64,000 bases of DNA. Source: Mycolicibacterium litorale (lineage in GTDB: Bacteria; Actinomycetota; Actinomycetes; Mycobacteriales; Mycobacteriaceae). Every line of letters begins with the position of its first letter. Within the stretch, counting starts at the first letter, position 1. Location: contig CP019882.1 of the NCBI GenBank assembly GCA_002007745.1, positions 2,914,001 through 2,978,000 of the forward strand, given 5' to 3'. The notes below the pieces were generated by a model. That model had not been told where the DNA came from. It did no database searches and was given only the letters and a program-made list of their open reading frames with translations. A program made the position numbers and the translations under genes. Below are positions 61,240-64,000 of this stretch, piece by piece.

Positions 61240-62081
61240 CGCGGCCGCACCGGACCGAACCGCTCCTCGAAGCGACGCGTCAACTCCGGCCACACGTGCG
61301 GGTCGTGGCCGGGCACCAGTTCGTATCCCTTGTCCGAGGCCAGTTTCTTGAGCCGCCGGATCGGCTCGACCGTGTCGGCGGGGTCGACGTCGATGAACCC
61401 GCCGATGGGCAGCTCGTGTTCGATGTTCTCGGTCAGGTCCGCGGCGTCGAACGCGAACACGAATCCCCCGCCGCCCACTGTCGGGTCGAGCTCGACGACG
61501 AAGCTCTGGTGTCCGGGGGTGTGCCCGTAGGTCGGTACCGCAGTGATCCCGGGTGCGATCTGCGCTTCACCGTCGGCCAGCACCCAGTCGATGCGTGGGT
61601 CGTCGAAATCGATGCGGTTGATCGCATGGTGTTCCGGCTCCGGATGATTCGACAAGCCGTACTCGACCTCACGACGCTGGGCATGGACGGGTACCTTGCC
61701 GGCGAACAGCTTCAGGCCACCGGAATGGTCATGATGCAGGTGCGAGAGCGCGACGATGTGGATGTCGTCGACGTCGACGCCGATGTCGTGCAACGACTCC
61801 TCGATCGGTTCACCCGGGCCGGGTAGCACCGGGACATACTCGACGGTCGGGAAGAACCGCCGGTACAGTGCCGGATCGCGGATCAACGCGGTGTTGAAGC
61901 CGGTGTCGAGCAACACCCAACCGCCGTCGGTCTGCAACAGCACACCCGGCACCGGCTCCCGCATCCGCAATTCCGGTGGCGCCCCGTAGACCGACACCGA
62001 CTTGGGCAGCTCCTCCCAGCCCAGTGTCAGCAACACGATCCGGCGAACACCTGTCCTTGACACGCCGTCTCCCAACGCCAT
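61236..62081 (-). CDS. Metallo-beta-lactamase-fold hydrolase
   Basis: 281-aa MBL-fold protein with the zinc motif SHLHHDHSGG, then PTYGHTPGHQS and VPGHDPHVW. It resembles AHL lactonase-like hydrolases (LLQTDGGWVLLDTGFNTAL). In this operon it may hydrolyse a cyclic amide or ester upstream of allantoin, such as a lactone or urate product; that is inference. It lies 15 bases after the binding protein gene and overlaps allB by 4 bases. Confidence 0.87.
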   Translation of the reverse strand: MALGDGVSRTGVRRIVLLTLGWEELPKSVSVYGAPPELRMREPVPGVLLQTDGGWVLLDTGFNTALIRDPALYRRFFPTVEYVPVLPGPGEPIEESLHDIGVDVDDIHIVALSHLHHDHSGGLKLFAGKVPVHAQRREVEYGLSNHPEPEHHAINRIDFDDPRIDWVLADGEAQIAPGITAVPTYGHTPGHQSFVVELDPTVGGGGFVFAFDAADLTENIEHELPIGGFIDVDPADTVEPIRRLKKLASDKGYELVPGHDPHVWPELTRRFEERFGPVRPR

Positions 62082-62096
62082 CGGACCTTTTCCGGC

Positions 62097-63677
62097 CTAG
62101 CCGACCGACAGTGCGGCCAGCCGCAGCGTGTTCGGGTCGGTCACCACGTGCGCCTGCTCGACACCCTTCAGCCAAGGCTGAGCGACCATGAAGTCGTTGA
62201 CGTTAGCCACATTGAGCCAGCAGCCGGTCTTGACGGCTTCCTCTCCAGCCGTGGAGAAGTCGGCGTTGTCACCCGTGGGTAGGCCCTTGGCCAGAGCCGC
62301 GGTGACGGCAGGTGCCGAGCACCCGAAGAAGTTCAGGCCGCCGTCGGCATCCCAGGAGATGTGGCCCCAGGTATAGGGCGACGGTGCGTCCGGCCAGCCG
62401 AGGTAGGTCATGATCTCCGGCCCAGCCTGCCCGTCCCCACCGATCCAGCCGTAGATCTCCGAGGTCGGGTAGGCCTGCACCTTGGCATTGAGTCCGGCTG
62501 CGGCCAGCTGAGTCTGAATGAGGTTGCTGATCAGCTGGTTGTCCGGGTTGGACGAGTCGTAGCCGATGGTGACGCTCTTCTGGTCGGCGGGCAGCCCCGC
62601 GGCGACCTGGGTCAGCACCGACGGATCGTGGGTCACCGACTGCTTGCCGTACTCGGCGGCCATCATGTTGGCCGGATAGATCTGGTCGGCTTTCTTACCG
62701 CGGCCGAAGTACGTCTGCTTGACCAATTCGTCGACGTCGATGGCCTGCATCACCGCGTTGCGGTTCTTGACGTCGGTCATCATGCCCTTCTTGGGGTTGA
62801 TGTAGACGAAGTTGGACATCATGGTCGGCAGCGAGTAGTTCGCGAACGACTTGTTGTCGAGGTAGGACTGCACCGCCGAGGATGGCAGGTCGTGCAGGAT
62901 CGCCGCGAGCTGACCGTTGTTGAACTGCAGCTGTTGGGCCGAGACATCGGTGATCACCGGAAGCTCGACTTTCTCGAAGTAGGGCTTGGTGCCCCAGTAA
63001 TCGCCGAAGGCGGTCAGCTCGTACTTCGAGCCGACCTCCGCTGCGGTCAGCGTGTAGGGGCCGGTGCCCAGGTCATGGTTGGTGAGGTAGCCCTGGGCAT
63101 GGTCGCTGCCCCCGTTCTTCTGCAGGCCTTCGGGGCTGAGCATGCGCGGCCCGTACGGACATGCCAGGTAGTCCAGGAACGCCGAGTTGGGTGCCTTCAG
63201 GGTGACGGTCACACCGTAATCACCCTGGGTGGTAACCGAATCGATGTCGGAGACCATGTAGGCGGGGCCCTGGTTGACGGCCGCGCGCCGGTCGAACGAG
63301 GCCTTGACCGCGGCGGAGGTGAACGGGGTGCCGTCGTGGAACTTGACTCCCTCGCGCAGCTTGAAGGTGAAGACCTTGTTGTCGGGGGAAGCCGTCCATT
63401 CGGTGGCCAGCAGCGGCTGCAACTCAGCTTTGTCGGTGCCGCCCTTGTACTGCAGCAGACCTTCATAGGTGTTGGTGGTCAGCAACAGACCCTGCCCGGC
63501 GTAGTAGATGTCGGGGTCCGGCGGCTGGCCCGGATCCTGCAGGAACGACAGGTGCAGCACCTTGTCGGTCGGAGCGGCGTTGGGCGTGCTCGGGCCACCG
63601 GAGTTGGTACCGCCGCAGGCGGTCACGGTCAGTGCCGCTGTCGCCCCGATCGCGAGGATCGTACTGAGTTTCTTCAT
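62097..63677 (-). CDS. ABC transporter substrate-binding lipoprotein, family 5
   Basis: 526-aa extracellular solute-binding protein of the SBP_bac_5 (oligopeptide/opine/nickel) type. The lipoprotein signal is MKKLSTILAIGATAALTVTA with Cys21 as the anchor. The SBP_bac_5 motifs include VFTFKLREGVKFHDGTPFTSAAVKAS and YTLTAAEVGSKYELTAF. No permease genes are in the window; they are probably to the right. It would capture the ureide, nucleobase or peptide for the operon. The start overlaps the hydrolase stop (ATGA). Confidence 0.92.
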   Translation of the reverse strand: MKKLSTILAIGATAALTVTACGGTNSGGPSTPNAAPTDKVLHLSFLQDPGQPPDPDIYYAGQGLLLTTNTYEGLLQYKGGTDKAELQPLLATEWTASPDNKVFTFKLREGVKFHDGTPFTSAAVKASFDRRAAVNQGPAYMVSDIDSVTTQGDYGVTVTLKAPNSAFLDYLACPYGPRMLSPEGLQKNGGSDHAQGYLTNHDLGTGPYTLTAAEVGSKYELTAFGDYWGTKPYFEKVELPVITDVSAQQLQFNNGQLAAILHDLPSSAVQSYLDNKSFANYSLPTMMSNFVYINPKKGMMTDVKNRNAVMQAIDVDELVKQTYFGRGKKADQIYPANMMAAEYGKQSVTHDPSVLTQVAAGLPADQKSVTIGYDSSNPDNQLISNLIQTQLAAAGLNAKVQAYPTSEIYGWIGGDGQAGPEIMTYLGWPDAPSPYTWGHISWDADGGLNFFGCSAPAVTAALAKGLPTGDNADFSTAGEEAVKTGCWLNVANVNDFMVAQPWLKGVEQAHVVTDPNTLRLAALSVG

Positions 63678-64000
63678 CGTGCGGCTCCTTCGAGTACCGG
63701 GGTGGCAAGAGAGTCAAACGCGGCGAGGATTTCGGCGCTGCTGCGTACCGCGCCGGACTGCAGGTATTCCATGGCTTCCAGGGCGGCTTCGTGGGCGGGC
63801 ACCGACGAGCCGCCGACACAGTCGGACACCACCCGCACGTAGAAGTCGCGCTGATGGGCGTCGGCGAACGTGTAGTGCACGCAGACGTTGGTCAGGCCAC
63901 CGACCAGAATCAACGTGTCGGCCTTCAATCCGGACAACACGATCTCGAATTCCGTTCCGATGAAGCCCGAGTAGCGCCGTTTGACGATGTGGAACTCGTG
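63674..64000 (-). CDS. Isochorismatase-family cysteine hydrolase (5' end beyond the window)
   Basis: C-terminal part of a cysteine hydrolase; the frame is open to the right edge, so the start lies outside. Visible are HIVKRRYSGFIGTEFE, GLKADTLILVGGLTNVCVHYTFADAHQRDFYV, with the catalytic Cys in TNVCV, and VVSDCVGG. Relatives include N-carbamoylsarcosine amidase and ureidoacrylate hydrolase, which suit the ureide operon. Overlaps the binding protein gene by 4 bases. Confidence 0.88.
   Translation of the reverse strand, partial: HEFHIVKRRYSGFIGTEFEIVLSGLKADTLILVGGLTNVCVHYTFADAHQRDFYVRVVSDCVGGSSVPAHEAALEAMEYLQSGAVRSSAEILAAFDSLATPVLEGAAR

Overview
The window is high-GC actinobacterial chromosome, almost certainly a non-tuberculous, rapidly growing Mycobacterium (Mycolicibacterium). 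The evidence is gene content and order. From base 1 to about 43.0 kb the genes follow the M. tuberculosis order Rv1852 down to Rv1814 (urease, Rv1847, blaI, gnd1, guaB1, two CNNM/CBS proteins, glcB, Rv1836c, lipZ, gcvP, Rv1830-Rv1828, garA, gcvH, Rv1825-Rv1823, pgsA2, secA2, Rv1819c, Rv1817-Rv1814), in reverse orientation. Right of 43 kb the order departs from M. tuberculosis, although the malQ and Rv2434c/Rv2435c homologues are recognisable. Gene assignments come from reading the proteins; no database search was run.

Layout. 0-3.8 kb: urease operon ureABCFG on the minus strand (ureD would lie beyond base 1). 3.8-5.4 kb: a hotdog thioesterase, a small RNA that matches MrsI by position, promoter and terminator, and an iron-box-controlled FhuF-like gene. 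5.4-15.5 kb, plus strand: BlaI/M56 peptidase pair, gnd, guaB1, a small leader ORF with two CNNM-type membrane proteins, an unrecognised conserved protein and malate synthase G. 15.6-18.6 kb: VWA membrane protein and an alpha/beta hydrolase. 18.6-30.1 kb, minus strand: gcvP behind a tandem glycine riboswitch, two MerR regulators around a DUF151 protein, garA, gcvH, a DUF881-Sbp-DUF881 set, pgsA2 and secA2. 30.4-34.2 kb: a tandem pair of SbmA/BacA-like ABC exporters/importers. 34-43 kb: flavoprotein, VOC protein, TetR with an F420-type enzyme, secreted protease, LysM lectin, amine-oxidase-like flavoprotein, K+/H+ antiporter pair and sterol-desaturase-like enzyme. 43-51 kb: carboxylesterase, paired SMR transporters, MFS, malQ, Nudix, LLM oxidoreductase and an NTF2-like protein. 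51-56.5 kb: 13E12-type HNH protein and a cyclase/MscS-cNMP pair. 56.5-64 kb: an eight-gene minus-strand operon for ureide (allantoin) catabolism whose genes overlap by 4 bases at nearly every junction.

How it fits together. Much of the window concerns nitrogen and one-carbon metabolism: allantoicase releases urea, which the urease at the other end can use, while the glycine cleavage genes, GarA and malate synthase deal with glycine, glutamate and glyoxylate flux. A second theme is iron: two IdeR-like boxes bracket the FhuF-like gene and drive the MrsI-like RNA.

Data quality. Seven genes (gnd, the second DUF881 gene, the second ABC gene, malQ, the HNH gene, the gene at 57.5-58.1 kb and allB) are each broken by the apparent loss of exactly one base in a run of G or C. 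Restoring one base gives an intact gene of the expected length in every case. Systematic homopolymer error in the assembly is more likely than seven real pseudogenes.
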